This document shows, piece by piece, positions 1-6,461 of a stretch of DNA of 10,570 nt (position 1 is its first letter; each line of letters starts with the position of its first letter). The notes beneath the pieces were generated by a model, which was given only the letters and a program-made list of their open reading frames with translations, was not told the DNA's origin and made no database searches. This DNA comes from Nanobdellota archaeon (GTDB lineage: Archaea > Nanobdellota > Nanobdellia > Pacearchaeales > GW2011-AR1): positions 1 through 10,570 of the forward strand of contig JAHISS010000109.1 in NCBI GenBank assembly GCA_018817905.1. The letters run 5' to 3'. Both the position numbers and the translations under genes were made by a program.

Positions 1-1
1 C

Positions 2-133
2 TGGAGGCAGGCAAAGAGAGAAGTGAATGGCGGAAGAGTGCATGAAAGTTTTGAAGTGATGAAAAAAGAATTGAGAAATTTTTTGAAGTACAAAAAGTTT
101 AAGCAAGACATGGGGAAATACTTACGTCCTTAG
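2..133 (+). CDS. C-terminal fragment of a gene entering from the left edge
   Basis: An open frame runs from the window edge to a TAG stop and encodes the last 43 residues of a protein ending KQDMGKYLRP. The fragment is rich in Lys, Arg and Glu, with a predicted helical stretch (HESFEVMKKELRNFLKYKKF), as expected for a real soluble protein. The opposite strand is also open here but reads as a hydrophobic, Phe/Ser-rich shadow. I do not recognise the family, and too little remains to assign a function. Its last 35 bases overlap the 3' end of the small minus-strand ORF at 99-218, so at least one of the two may be a remnant. Confidence 0.5.
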   Translation, partial: WRQAKREVNGGRVHESFEVMKKELRNFLKYKKFKQDMGKYLRP

Positions 134-218
134 CTATAGCTATATTCCAGTCTTCCAAGGTTCTTAAAAGTCCTGCTTTGATTTCCTCGACTGTTTTGTA
201 ATATGATCTCTCTGTCAT
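99..218 (-). CDS. small ORF of 39 residues, possibly a truncated gene
   Basis: The minus strand has an ATG at 218, directly preceded by an in-frame GTG, and encodes 39 residues beginning MTERSYYKTVEEIKAGLLRT and ending in TAA. The first 30 residues look like a genuine amphipathic helical N-terminus. The last few (SISPCLA) do not, which suggests that the original reading frame was cut or shifted near base 120. A TATA-like box on the minus strand (TTTTTAAA, about 249-242) lies roughly 27 bases ahead of the ATG, the spacing of a leaderless archaeal message. No family is recognised. It could be a real microprotein, the head of a broken gene, or chance. Confidence 0.35.
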   Translation of the reverse strand: MTERSYYKTVEEIKAGLLRTLEDWNIAIAKDVSISPCLA

Positions 219-240
219 CACCACTCTACTTTTCAAGGGT

Positions 241-259
241 TTAAAAAGTTTTTTATAAC
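241..259. promoter_or_regulatory. shared divergent promoter zone
   Basis: Two archaeal TATA-like boxes lie back to back. TTTTTATA (about 250-257) points right and sits about 25 bases before the ATG at 279. TTTTTAAA on the minus strand (about 249-242) points left and sits about 27 bases before the ATG at 218. Both spacings fit transcription starting at or next to the start codon. No ribosome binding site is visible before either start. The assignment rests on motif and spacing alone. Confidence 0.5.
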
Positions 260-278
260 TGGTTTTCTTAGTTTTTCG

Positions 279-530
279 ATGTTGTTTGAATTAATTGTTT
301 TGCTGCTTGCGGTTCCTGTTGGGTTTTTGCTGGCGTGGCTGGCGCGCGATGAACTTGTTATCGGGAGAAAATGGTTTAATGCGTTGATTGTTGTCGGTGT
401 TATTGTCGGAGGATGGAGTTTTTTAATTGGGCAAAAAGCTATTGCATTGACTTGTGCGTTTATTGTTCTTGTTACTTTTGTTTCTTTGGTTAAGAGTTTT
501 GATAAGAAATGGGTTAAGAAGAGGATTTAG
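279..530 (+). CDS. small integral membrane protein with three predicted helices
   Basis: This gene encodes 83 residues with three hydrophobic segments at about 2-21, 32-50 and 53-71. A short basic/acidic loop (ARDELVIGRKW, about 22-32) separates the first two, and the tail is strongly basic (KKWVKKRI). By the positive-inside rule the C-terminus is probably cytoplasmic. The first helix is not followed by a signal-peptidase site, so it is probably a membrane anchor rather than a cleaved signal. The ATG at 279 is chosen because a TATA box lies about 25 bases upstream and because the hydrophobic segment begins at once. Small three-helix proteins like this are common as hypothetical genes in DPANN genomes, but I know of no assigned function. 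It stands alone in its own transcription unit, ending near a run of seven Ts. Confidence 0.8.
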   Translation: MLFELIVLLLAVPVGFLLAWLARDELVIGRKWFNALIVVGVIVGGWSFLIGQKAIALTCAFIVLVTFVSLVKSFDKKWVKKRI

Positions 531-534
531 GAAG

Positions 535-546
535 TTTTTTTAAATG
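535..546 (+). promoter_or_regulatory. T-run terminator merged with a TATA-like box
   Basis: Seven Ts at 535-541 follow the TAG at 528-530 by four bases, as in a simple archaeal T-tract terminator. The same run continues into TTTTTTAAATG, a plausible TATA box centred about 29 bases before the ATG at 570. The 39 bases between these two genes may therefore serve as terminator for one and promoter for the next. Confidence 0.45.
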
Positions 547-569
547 TAAATGTTTGCATTTTATATTCC

Positions 570-1613
570 ATGGAAGAAGATGGTGAAACTCTTGCTTATG
601 AAGAGAATAAAAGAAGTAACTGGGTTTATCTTCTTTATTTTTTAATTATTCTTGCAGTGGTTGTTGTTTTGATAGTTGCTTTTGTTCTTTTTAATAAGGA
701 AGTTGATTCTGAGAGTTTGTCTGTGGGAAATGAAACAACTGGGATAAGGAACGCAACTGGTCCAAGATGTTATGGAGATTTTGATTGCGATGACGGAAAC
801 TTAAGCACCCAGGATATTTGCCTGGAAGGAGGAACAGAAAATGCAAGTTGTGCTAACACTTTGATTCAGTGCGGAGACTGCCAGTATCTGCAAAATGGAG
901 ACTGCTTAAGTTATGTGTGCTGTTCTGACGAAGATTGTGATGAGGGGGTTTCTGGCGCGGATTGCATAAATCCAGGTACATTGGATTCAGAATGTCAAAG
1001 CTCTGCTGAAGATGATTGCTCTGAAGACTTAGATTGCAATGATAATAATCCCTGCACTGTTGAGGTTTGCTCTGGAAATCCAAGAAGTTGTTCTTATGAA
1101 AACATAACCGAATGTGCTGACGGGGATGGTTGTTGTTTAAGCTGGTGTGTAGGAAGCGGCGTTGATGACGACTGTTCGTTTGAATCAGAAAACAGCGCTT
1201 TGATGGTCAGCTTGATTAATAACGCGAGTTCTGACAACCCACATTCTATTGTTGTGTTTTATAGTTTTTATTATGACCCTGATGATATTAATCACGGAAC
1301 TAAGGTTGAAAGAGGATTCTTGGATTCTGATAATCACTACGAAAAAAGTTCTGAAGCTCCAGAAGATGCTGTTTTGATAGCTATTGTTATGACGGTTGGT
1401 GGTGCAGGCGTGCAGGAACAAATTGTAACAACAGAGATTGATGGACAAGAAGTGGACATTTATTTTCCGGTCGAAGACCCTTACATCATAACTGGAGAGC
1501 AATACTACGTTGCAGAAGATGGTTCAACTTATTATATGTTGTTTGGAGGAAACGGAAATTTTGTTTCTCCAGATGATGCCTTTGTCGAAGAAAATCTTGC
1601 CAGAAGGTCTTAG
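570..1613 (+). CDS. membrane-anchored protein with a cysteine-rich ectodomain
   Basis: This 347-residue protein has a short acidic N-terminus, one strong transmembrane helix at about 18-41 and a long extracellular part, the layout of a signal-anchored surface protein. Residues 67-202 contain 22 cysteines, an even number and consistent with extensive disulfide bonding; none occur after 202. Recurring patterns such as DFDCDDGN (71-77) and DLDCNDNNPCT (153-163) resemble the Asp/Cys repeats of secreted archaeal and bacterial proteins. Six N-glycosylation sequons (N54, N61, N77, N91, N178, N218) also fit an outside location. Residues from about 208 to the end form a cysteine-free, beta-rich domain that I do not recognise. 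The ATG at 570 fits a leaderless start behind the TATA-like box at 536-546. The next gene begins 16 bases after the stop and is probably cotranscribed. Confidence 0.75.
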   Translation: MEEDGETLAYEENKRSNWVYLLYFLIILAVVVVLIVAFVLFNKEVDSESLSVGNETTGIRNATGPRCYGDFDCDDGNLSTQDICLEGGTENASCANTLIQCGDCQYLQNGDCLSYVCCSDEDCDEGVSGADCINPGTLDSECQSSAEDDCSEDLDCNDNNPCTVEVCSGNPRSCSYENITECADGDGCCLSWCVGSGVDDDCSFESENSALMVSLINNASSDNPHSIVVFYSFYYDPDDINHGTKVERGFLDSDNHYEKSSEAPEDAVLIAIVMTVGGAGVQEQIVTTEIDGQEVDIYFPVEDPYIITGEQYYVAEDGSTYYMLFGGNGNFVSPDDAFVEENLARRS

Positions 1614-1629
1614 TGAATTATAAGTCAAA

Positions 1630-1965
1630 ATGATTAGAAAAATTTTTAATGCTCGCTTGTGGACTTATCTTATGGGCGGATTATGGGAGACGATTCGGCG
1701 GCTTACAAGGCCATCTGAAAAGAGAGTTGCAGGCATGGTTACAAAGATTATTCCTGGAACAATTGCTGAAAAAGACGTGCGTCTTTATGAAATTTTTGAC
1801 AGAAGAGGAAATCGTTATTGCGGTGGTGCGAAGGGAAAACAGGGCGATATTGAAGTTGGCGACAGAGTTTTAGTAAATATGCGTTATGTGGAACTTGTGA
1901 ATTATGAAAGAATGGCTTGGCAGGAAATTTCGTGCATTGAAAGATGGGATGCTCGGGAAAATTGA
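1630..1965 (+). CDS. small protein with a putative OB- or SH3-like beta-barrel
   Basis: This gene encodes 111 residues. Residues 1-30 form a basic, tryptophan-containing amphipathic stretch (RLWTYLMGGLWETIRRL) that could lie on a membrane surface. Residues about 33-90 alternate short strands and turns, including IPGTIAEKDVRLYEIFDRRG and GDIEVGDRVLVNMRYVEL. The GDxxVGDRVLV pattern is typical of small beta-barrels such as OB, SH3-like or lipoyl-type folds. I cannot name the family. No TATA box lies about 25 bases ahead of the ATG at 1630, and the gap to the preceding stop is only 16 bases, so it is probably expressed with the cysteine-rich membrane protein. Another frame open within the gene (1649-1873) lacks protein-like composition and was not accepted. 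Confidence 0.7.
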   Translation: MIRKIFNARLWTYLMGGLWETIRRLTRPSEKRVAGMVTKIIPGTIAEKDVRLYEIFDRRGNRYCGGAKGKQGDIEVGDRVLVNMRYVELVNYERMAWQEISCIERWDAREN

Positions 1966-2198
1966 TATTCTTGATGTAATTTTACACAGATACAATAAAC
2001 AATGGCTCAAATATTAAAGTTCACTACGTTCACAAGATTTATTTGATAATAATTATGCAAAAAATGTTTTGGCGGGTGTAGGAGATTGGAGGAAAAGTAA
2101 TTTTGCTATTTGGGGAAGTAAACAAATTAAGACTCTTCTGCATACCACAAGATATTCCAAAAGGTAAAGATTAAAAACAAGTATAAATTTAACTAAAC
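1966..2198. other. gap without a convincing gene before ileS
   Basis: These 233 bases carry no intact gene or RNA that I can support. A frame without a start codon stays open from 2018 to a TAA at 2165-2167 (49 codons, including NYAKNVLAGVGDWRKSNFAI). A 14-codon ATG ORF at 2002-2046 overlaps it in another frame. Together they could be the frameshifted remains of a small gene, or chance. A direct repeat, GTTCAC-TAC-GTTCAC, lies at 2019-2033. The 3' end carries the ileS promoter. Confidence 0.35.
2171..2178 (+). promoter_or_regulatory. probable ileS TATA box
   Basis: TTAAAAAC, preceded by the purine-rich AAAGA, is centred about 25 bases before the ATG at 2199, which fits a leaderless ileS message. 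A second AT-rich run, TATAAATTT at 2182-2190, is too close to the start codon to serve the same start. No Shine-Dalgarno sequence is seen. Confidence 0.4.
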
Positions 2199-4994
2199 AT
2201 GCTGGACTTTCACAAAATTGAATCTGAAATTCTTGAGTTTTGGGAGAAGGAGAAGATATTTGAAAAAGTTAGAAAGAAAAATAAAGGCGGGAGAAGATGG
2301 AGCTTTATCGACGGACCGATAACTGCAAACAATCCGATGGGCGTTCATCATGCGTGGGGAAGGACTTACAAGGATTTGTTTCATAGGCTCAAGGCGATGC
2401 AGGGTTTTGAAATGCGTTATCAAAACGGTTTTGATTGTCAAGGACTTTGGGTGGAGAGAGAAGAAGAGAAAGACCTTGGGCTAAAAAACAAAGAAGACAT
2501 TGAAAAATTTGGCATTTTGAATTTTGTCAAGGCGTGCAGGAAAAGAGTTGAAAAGTTTTCTAAAATCCAGCGCGACCAGTCGATTAGACTTGGGCAGTGG
2601 ATGGATTGGGAAAATAGTTATTACACGATGACTGACAAAAACAATTTGCATAATTGGCATTTGTTGAAAAATTATTTTGACCGGGGCTGGCTTTACAAAG
2701 GCAAGGACGCGGTGCCGTGGTGCTGGCGGTGCGGGACGGCAAGTTCAAAGCACGACATTGCGACAGAGGGATACAAGGAAGTTACGCATTCTTCAGTGTT
2801 TATGCAGTTTCCCTTAAAAGATAAACCAACAGAATATTTTTTGATTTGGACGACAACGCCGTGGACAATTCCGGCAAACGTTGCAATTGCTGTTAACCCG
2901 AATCTTGATTATGTAAAAGCTGATGTGAGCGGTGTTTTTTATTGGCTGGCAGAATCGCGGTTAGAAGAGCTGGATGAAAAATACAAAATTGTTGACAAGA
3001 AAAAAGGTTCTGAATTAAAGGGAATGGAATATCTTATGCCTTACGCGCATTTAGAAGAGCAGAGAGATGCTCCGCATAAAGTTGTTTTGTGGGAGATGGC
3101 ATCTGGAGAAGACGGGACCGGAATTGTGCATATTGCTCCAGGGTGCGGTGCAGAAGATTTTGATTTGGGAAAGAAAGAGCATCTGCCTGCGATTTCTCCG
3201 TTAGATGATGCGGGAATTTACAAAGAAGGCTACGCAGAGTTTAGCTTGAAAAAATATTCCGATGTTAACAAAGCTGTTTTAGAAGATTTAGAACAAAGAA
3301 GATTTGTCTACAAAATCGAGCCAATAAAACATCGCTACCCGCATTGTTGGCGGTGCGGCGAAGAGCTTGTGTTTAGAACAGTTGACGAATGGTATGTCAA
3401 AGGAAAAGAAATGAGGGCTGCGTTAATCAGAGAGAATAAAAAAATAAAATGGTATCCAGAATATGGAAAGAAACGGCAGGAAGAATGGTTCAAAAATATG
3501 GGTGACTGGTTAATCTCTCGGAAAAGATATTGGGGTTTGCCTTTGCCGATTTGGGAATGCTCCTGCGGAAAGGTTGAGGTTATTGGAGATATTAAAGAAC
3601 TGAGAAAAAAGGCAGTTGACAAAAAGAAAGTTGACAAGCTTCCTGAAATTCACAGACCTTGGATTGATGAAATTGAAATCAAATGCGGGAAATGCGGGAA
3701 AAATGTTAAGAGGATTGAAGACGTGGGAGATGCGTGGCTTGACGCAGGGATAGTTATGTTTTCTACACTGGATTATTTGGACAATAAAGAATACTGGAAA
3801 AAGTGGTATCCTGCTGATTTGATTTCTGAGAACATGCCTGGGCAGTATCGGGGGTGGTTTAATGCGATAATGTGGGCGGGAGTTGCTCTAACTGGAAAAA
3901 CTCCTTTCAAAGCCATGTTTGGTTATGAGACATTGAAAGATGAAAAAGGAGAAGAGATGCACAAAAGCAAGGGCAATGCAATTTGGTTTGACGACGCAGT
4001 TGAAAAGATTGGGGCAGATGCGATGAGACTGCTTTACTGCTTACAAGAACCGGCGCAGGAACTAAGGTTTGGATTTAATGCTATCAAGGAACCGAAAAAT
4101 AATTTGAATATTTTGTATAATCTTAGCAAGTTAGTGGAGAATTCAAAAAAAGTTAAGATAAACTCTGCTGAAGACAAATGGATTTTGAGCAGATTTAATT
4201 CTCTTGTGAAAAAAGTTACTGAAGATTTTGAGGATTTGCATCCGCATCAGGCGACGCGGGCTTTGCAGGATTTTTGGTTGAATGATTTGAGCAGAGGTTA
4301 TATTCAGTTTGTGCGAGATAGGTTGGCTGAAAATGACGAGAAAGTTAAAATGGTTTTAAGGGAAATTTATACTGAGCTGTTGAAAATGTGCGCGCCAATT
4401 TGCCCGTTTTTAACAGAACATCTTTGGCAAAGCATGGGGCAGAAAGAACAATCTGTTCATTTATGCAAGTGGCCTAAATTTGAAGTGAAAAAAATTGATA
4501 AGAAACTTGAAGAGAGCTTTGACGTTGCGATGAAAATTATTGAGAAGGGTTTGGCTGAAAGAGACAGGGAAAGAATTGGTTTGAGGTGGCCTCTGTCGAA
4601 GGCGGTGATAAAAAGTTCGTCTAATCTTGGAAAAGAATTGGGCGACATAATTGCAAGACAGTTGAATGTAAAGAAAGTTGAAGTTAAAATTGCGAAAGGA
4701 AATGAGAGCGTTGTTGAGATTGACACAAAGATAACTCCTGAACTTGAGGCAGAGGGCTTTGCGCGCGAGGTTGCGAGAAAGGTTCAGGCAGAGCGGAAAA
4801 AAGCTGGTTTGAAAAAGGGTCAGTTGATAGAACTGAAGGTTTTTGCCGACGATAAAGTTAGAGAAATGCTGTCAAAATGGGAAAAGTTTTTGAAGGAAAG
4901 AACGAATTCTAAGAAGATTGAATTTGCTGCCGGCAAGGGCAAGACCATGTTTGAAGTTAGGGAAAGAGAGATTGGAATATCTTTCACTGAGTAG
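2199..4994 (+). CDS. ileS: isoleucyl-tRNA synthetase, divergent GVHH/EMHKS type
   Basis: This 931-residue class I synthetase should charge tRNA-Ile with isoleucine and edit misactivated valine in the cytoplasm. The landmarks are in order. The nucleotide-binding block (IDGPITANNPMGVHHAWGRT, 37-56) is followed by the CP1 editing domain, with WTTTPWT at 217-223 and GTGIVHIAPGCGAEDF at 306-321; D320 matches the aspartate used in editing. Next come WLISRKRYWGLPLP (437-450), the second signature EMHKSKGN (586-593) and the anticodon-binding and C-terminal regions, with GLRWPL at 794-799. Eight cysteines form two expected zinc sites: C175/C178 with C383/C386, and C454/C456 with C496/C499. Where the family normally has HIGH, this enzyme has GVHH (48-51), and KMSKS reads EMHKS (586-590). 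All the rest is intact, so it is probably active and the only IleRS of the cell, though the window cannot show that. It is shorter than typical archaeal IleRS (about 1,000 residues or more). The gene stands alone behind its own promoter and ends near a T-run. Confidence 0.95.
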   Translation: MLDFHKIESEILEFWEKEKIFEKVRKKNKGGRRWSFIDGPITANNPMGVHHAWGRTYKDLFHRLKAMQGFEMRYQNGFDCQGLWVEREEEKDLGLKNKEDIEKFGILNFVKACRKRVEKFSKIQRDQSIRLGQWMDWENSYYTMTDKNNLHNWHLLKNYFDRGWLYKGKDAVPWCWRCGTASSKHDIATEGYKEVTHSSVFMQFPLKDKPTEYFLIWTTTPWTIPANVAIAVNPNLDYVKADVSGVFYWLAESRLEELDEKYKIVDKKKGSELKGMEYLMPYAHLEEQRDAPHKVVLWEMASGEDGTGIVHIAPGCGAEDFDLGKKEHLPAISPLDDAGIYKEGYAEFSLKKYSDVNKAVLEDLEQRRFVYKIEPIKHRYPHCWRCGEELVFRTVDEWYVKGKEMRAALIRENKKIKWYPEYGKKRQEEWFKNMGDWLISRKRYWGLPLPIWECSCGKVEVIGDIKELRKKAVDKKKVDKLPEIHRPWIDEIEIKCGKCGKNVKRIEDVGDAWLDAGIVMFSTLDYLDNKEYWKKWYPADLISENMPGQYRGWFNAIMWAGVALTGKTPFKAMFGYETLKDEKGEEMHKSKGNAIWFDDAVEKIGADAMRLLYCLQEPAQELRFGFNAIKEPKNNLNILYNLSKLVENSKKVKINSAEDKWILSRFNSLVKKVTEDFEDLHPHQATRALQDFWLNDLSRGYIQFVRDRLAENDEKVKMVLREIYTELLKMCAPICPFLTEHLWQSMGQKEQSVHLCKWPKFEVKKIDKKLEESFDVAMKIIEKGLAERDRERIGLRWPLSKAVIKSSSNLGKELGDIIARQLNVKKVEVKIAKGNESVVEIDTKITPELEAEGFAREVARKVQAERKKAGLKKGQLIELKVFADDKVREMLSKWEKFLKERTNSKKIEFAAGKGKTMFEVREREIGISFTE

Positions 4995-5013
4995 TAAAAT
5001 TTTGAAAAATTCA

Positions 5014-5020
5014 TTTTTTT
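5014..5020 (+). terminator. T-tract terminator after ileS
   Basis: Seven consecutive Ts begin 20 bases after the ileS stop codon, a typical archaeal intrinsic termination signal. No strong hairpin precedes it, and archaea do not need one. Confidence 0.5.
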
Positions 5021-5052
5021 AGAAAAGATTTAAATAGTAAAGATATCTAAAA
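5017..5052 (+). promoter_or_regulatory. trmB promoter flanked by a candidate operator
   Basis: A TATA-like box, GATTTAAATAG (5027-5037), should direct initiation near 5055-5060, giving a leader of about 20 bases before the ATG at 5078. It is bracketed by an inverted repeat, TTTTAGA (5017-5023) and TCTAAAA (5046-5052), and the sequence AAAGAT occurs at 5024-5029 and again at 5039-5044. A dimeric regulator bound here would cover the TATA box. Autoregulation by the TrmB-type product is an inference. The arms are short and AT-rich, so chance is possible. Confidence 0.4.
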
Positions 5053-5062
5053 GTATGAGAGG

Positions 5063-5911
5063 TTGAGTAACTTAACAATGATAATAAAAGAAGAGTTTTT
5101 AAGCAGGTTGAGGAAAATATTTGATTTGAATCTTTATGAAGCGCGGGTGTGGACGGCGCTTTTGTCGAGGGGAGTTTCGACTGCCGGAGAGTTGAGCAAT
5201 ATTTCTGACGTTCCGAGGTCGAGGACTTATGACATTCTTGAAAGTCTTGAGAAGAAAGGATTTATTATTATGAAGATTGGCAAGCCGATAAAGTTTGTTG
5301 CTCTTCGTCCTGAAGAAGTTGTTGAGAGAGTTAAGAAAAATCTTGTTGTCAACGCGCAGGCGAAGTCGCGGAGGTTGGAGGAGTTGAAGGGCGATGATGT
5401 TTTGTCTGAATTGAATAATTTGTTTGAGAATGGAGTTAAGTTTGTTGAGCCGTCTGACCTTGCAGGCAGTTTGCGGGGAAGACAGAACATGCACAACCAT
5501 CTTGACATGATGATTCGTTCTGCAGAAAAATCTGTGACAATTGTTACAACAGCGGAAGGGCTTAACAGAAAGATGGAAGCGCTGCTGCCGTCGCTGGAAA
5601 AAGCGAAGAGGCGCGGAGTGGTGCTGAGGATTGGCGCTCCGATAACTCCAAAAAATATTAGAATTGCAAAGCATCTTTCAAAAATTGCAGAAGTGAAAGA
5701 CACATCTCAGAAAGGTTTGAACGGACGATTCACGATTGTTGATTCTGAGCAGCTGATGTTCATGCTTACCGACGATGCAACTGTTCATCCAAATTATGAT
5801 GTTGCGGTTTGGCTTTCAACAGATTTCTTTGCAAAAGTCATGGAGCAGATGTTTGAATTGACATGGAATGATTTTAGGCCTTTGAGCAAGGTTAAGATTA
5901 GGGAAGGGTAG
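5063..5911 (+). CDS. TrmB-family transcriptional regulator
   Basis: This protein of 282 residues is a sugar-responsive-type archaeal regulator. Residues about 12-85 form the TrmB winged helix: LYEARVWTALLSRGVSTAGE (24-43) leads into the turn and recognition helix DVPRSRTYDILESLEKKGFI (49-68), and the wing lies around KPIKFVALRPEEVV. A charged helical linker, probably coiled coil (about 85-120), follows. The C-terminal effector domain (about 140-270) has the phospholipase-D-like fold of TrmB proteins (SAEKSVTIVTTAEG, GVVLRIGAPIT, GRFTIVDSEQLMFMLTD) without its catalytic HKD motifs. The start is uncertain. TTG at 5063 follows GAGAGG with no spacer, whereas ATG at 5078 (beginning MIIKEEF) has it 15 bases upstream; the two forms differ by five residues, and I slightly favour 5078. 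No sugar transporter or catabolic gene lies beside it, so its regulon cannot be read from context. Confidence 0.85.
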   Translation: MSNLTMIIKEEFLSRLRKIFDLNLYEARVWTALLSRGVSTAGELSNISDVPRSRTYDILESLEKKGFIIMKIGKPIKFVALRPEEVVERVKKNLVVNAQAKSRRLEELKGDDVLSELNNLFENGVKFVEPSDLAGSLRGRQNMHNHLDMMIRSAEKSVTIVTTAEGLNRKMEALLPSLEKAKRRGVVLRIGAPITPKNIRIAKHLSKIAEVKDTSQKGLNGRFTIVDSEQLMFMLTDDATVHPNYDVAVWLSTDFFAKVMEQMFELTWNDFRPLSKVKIREG

Positions 5912-5970
5912 GGAATTTTAGATGATTATAACATTTCAGCACCAAAAAATTAATATCAAAACCAAATATA

Positions 5971-5976
5971 TTTTTT
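5971..5976 (+). terminator. weak T-run after the trmB-type gene
   Basis: Six Ts lie about 60 bases after the stop codon at 5909-5911 in an AT-rich stretch. This could end the regulator's transcript. The same bases could serve as the TATA region of the former gene whose remnant follows. Confidence 0.3.
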
Positions 5977-5980
5977 ATAG

Positions 5981-6106
5981 AGACTAAAAGATGGAATCTG
6001 CGAGAAAAGAAAAAACTTTAGGGATGGAGATTACGATTTAACAATAACTATTTTAGACGAGGCGGGGAATTCTTTGGGAGAAGAGATTAGTTTTGAGGTT
6101 CCTTAA
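5981..6106 (+). pseudogene. start-less C-terminal remnant of a surface-type beta-sandwich protein
   Basis: From an in-frame TAG at 5978-5980 to a TAA at 6104-6106, one frame encodes 41 residues with no usable start codon. The second half, DGDYDLTITILDEAGNSLGE followed by EISFEVP, has the strand-turn-strand pattern and DGDY/DEAGN turns of the last repeat of Ig-like extracellular domains found in large archaeal surface proteins. The only ATGs nearby (5922, 5991) lie in a different frame and give peptides of at most 21 residues. The best reading is the tail of a surface protein gene whose front was deleted. Its end overlaps the stop of the convergent gene at 6087 by 20 bases, so the deletion may mark a junction left when flanking genes were rearranged. 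Confidence 0.45.
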
Positions 6107-6461
6107 ATTGCCTCTGAAACACGACTTCTTCGCGCTCCAATTTTTTGTGGCCCAAGTCGAGAGTTAGAGGTATTGAAATGTCTTTTTCTTTCTCTTTTAA
6201 CTTTATCTTTAGCATTATGTAAACATAATTTGGTTTGTAAAGAACAGACATTGAAGCTTTTTCTATGTTTGCCAGGAATTTGTCTGGGATATTTAAATTT
6301 TCGCTCGCATTCATGATTTCAAAGCCAGCAATGTGGCTGCTGCTGTCTACATCAATAATGAAATCTCCGATTTCTATTGACACATTCGAAGGATTTCCTC
6401 TCCAAAATGAGAGAATGTCTTCATTTTCGTTATACGTTATTTCTGTAATGTCTTTTGCCAT
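6087..6461 (-). CDS. DUF2283-like protein, possible antitoxin partner
   Basis: This gene encodes 124 residues. The N-terminal half follows the DUF2283 pattern: ITYNENEDILSFW (8-20), then a short spacer and FIIDVDSSSHIAGFEIMNAS (34-53), which matches the family's D-x-D...GxEIxxAS signature. DUF2283 proteins are usually 50-80 residues long. The extra 60 or so residues include another run of beta strands (MSVLYKPNYVYIMLKIKLK, 71-89) and a charged tail. The start codon lies inside the end of the upstream gene (25-base overlap), implying translational coupling; no Shine-Dalgarno sequence is visible. In many genomes DUF2283 genes sit beside DUF4258 genes, as here, which suggests the antitoxin role of a small two-gene module. 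That role is inferred from pairing, not shown by sequence. Confidence 0.6.
   Translation of the reverse strand: MAKDITEITYNENEDILSFWRGNPSNVSIEIGDFIIDVDSSSHIAGFEIMNASENLNIPDKFLANIEKASMSVLYKPNYVYIMLKIKLKEKEKDISIPLTLDLGHKKLEREEVVFQRQFKEPQN

Noticed and set aside
131..142. Perfect 12-base palindrome TAGCTATAGCTA
   Set aside because: A few perfect 12-base palindromes are expected by chance in 10 kb, and its position at a stop codon suggests no role.
1185..1502. A 105-codon minus-strand ORF opposite the cysteine-rich protein
   Set aside because: The composition is His/Asn/Ile-rich with no domain signal, and the plus-strand product has clear topology and sequons.
1649..1873. A 74-codon ORF in another frame within the 111-residue gene
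   Set aside because: It overlaps a more protein-like frame that has a better start and continues further. The alternative has no family features.
5099..5703. Long minus-strand ORFs (191 and 158 codons) opposite the TrmB-type gene
   Set aside because: Their translations have unnatural composition (rich in Asn, Arg, Ser, Phe and Leu), they have no promoter, and the plus strand encodes a recognisable regulator. They are codon-bias shadows.
5063..5911. Assigning the regulator to maltose or trehalose control
   Set aside because: No sugar transporter or catabolic gene lies nearby and the effector cannot be read from the sequence.
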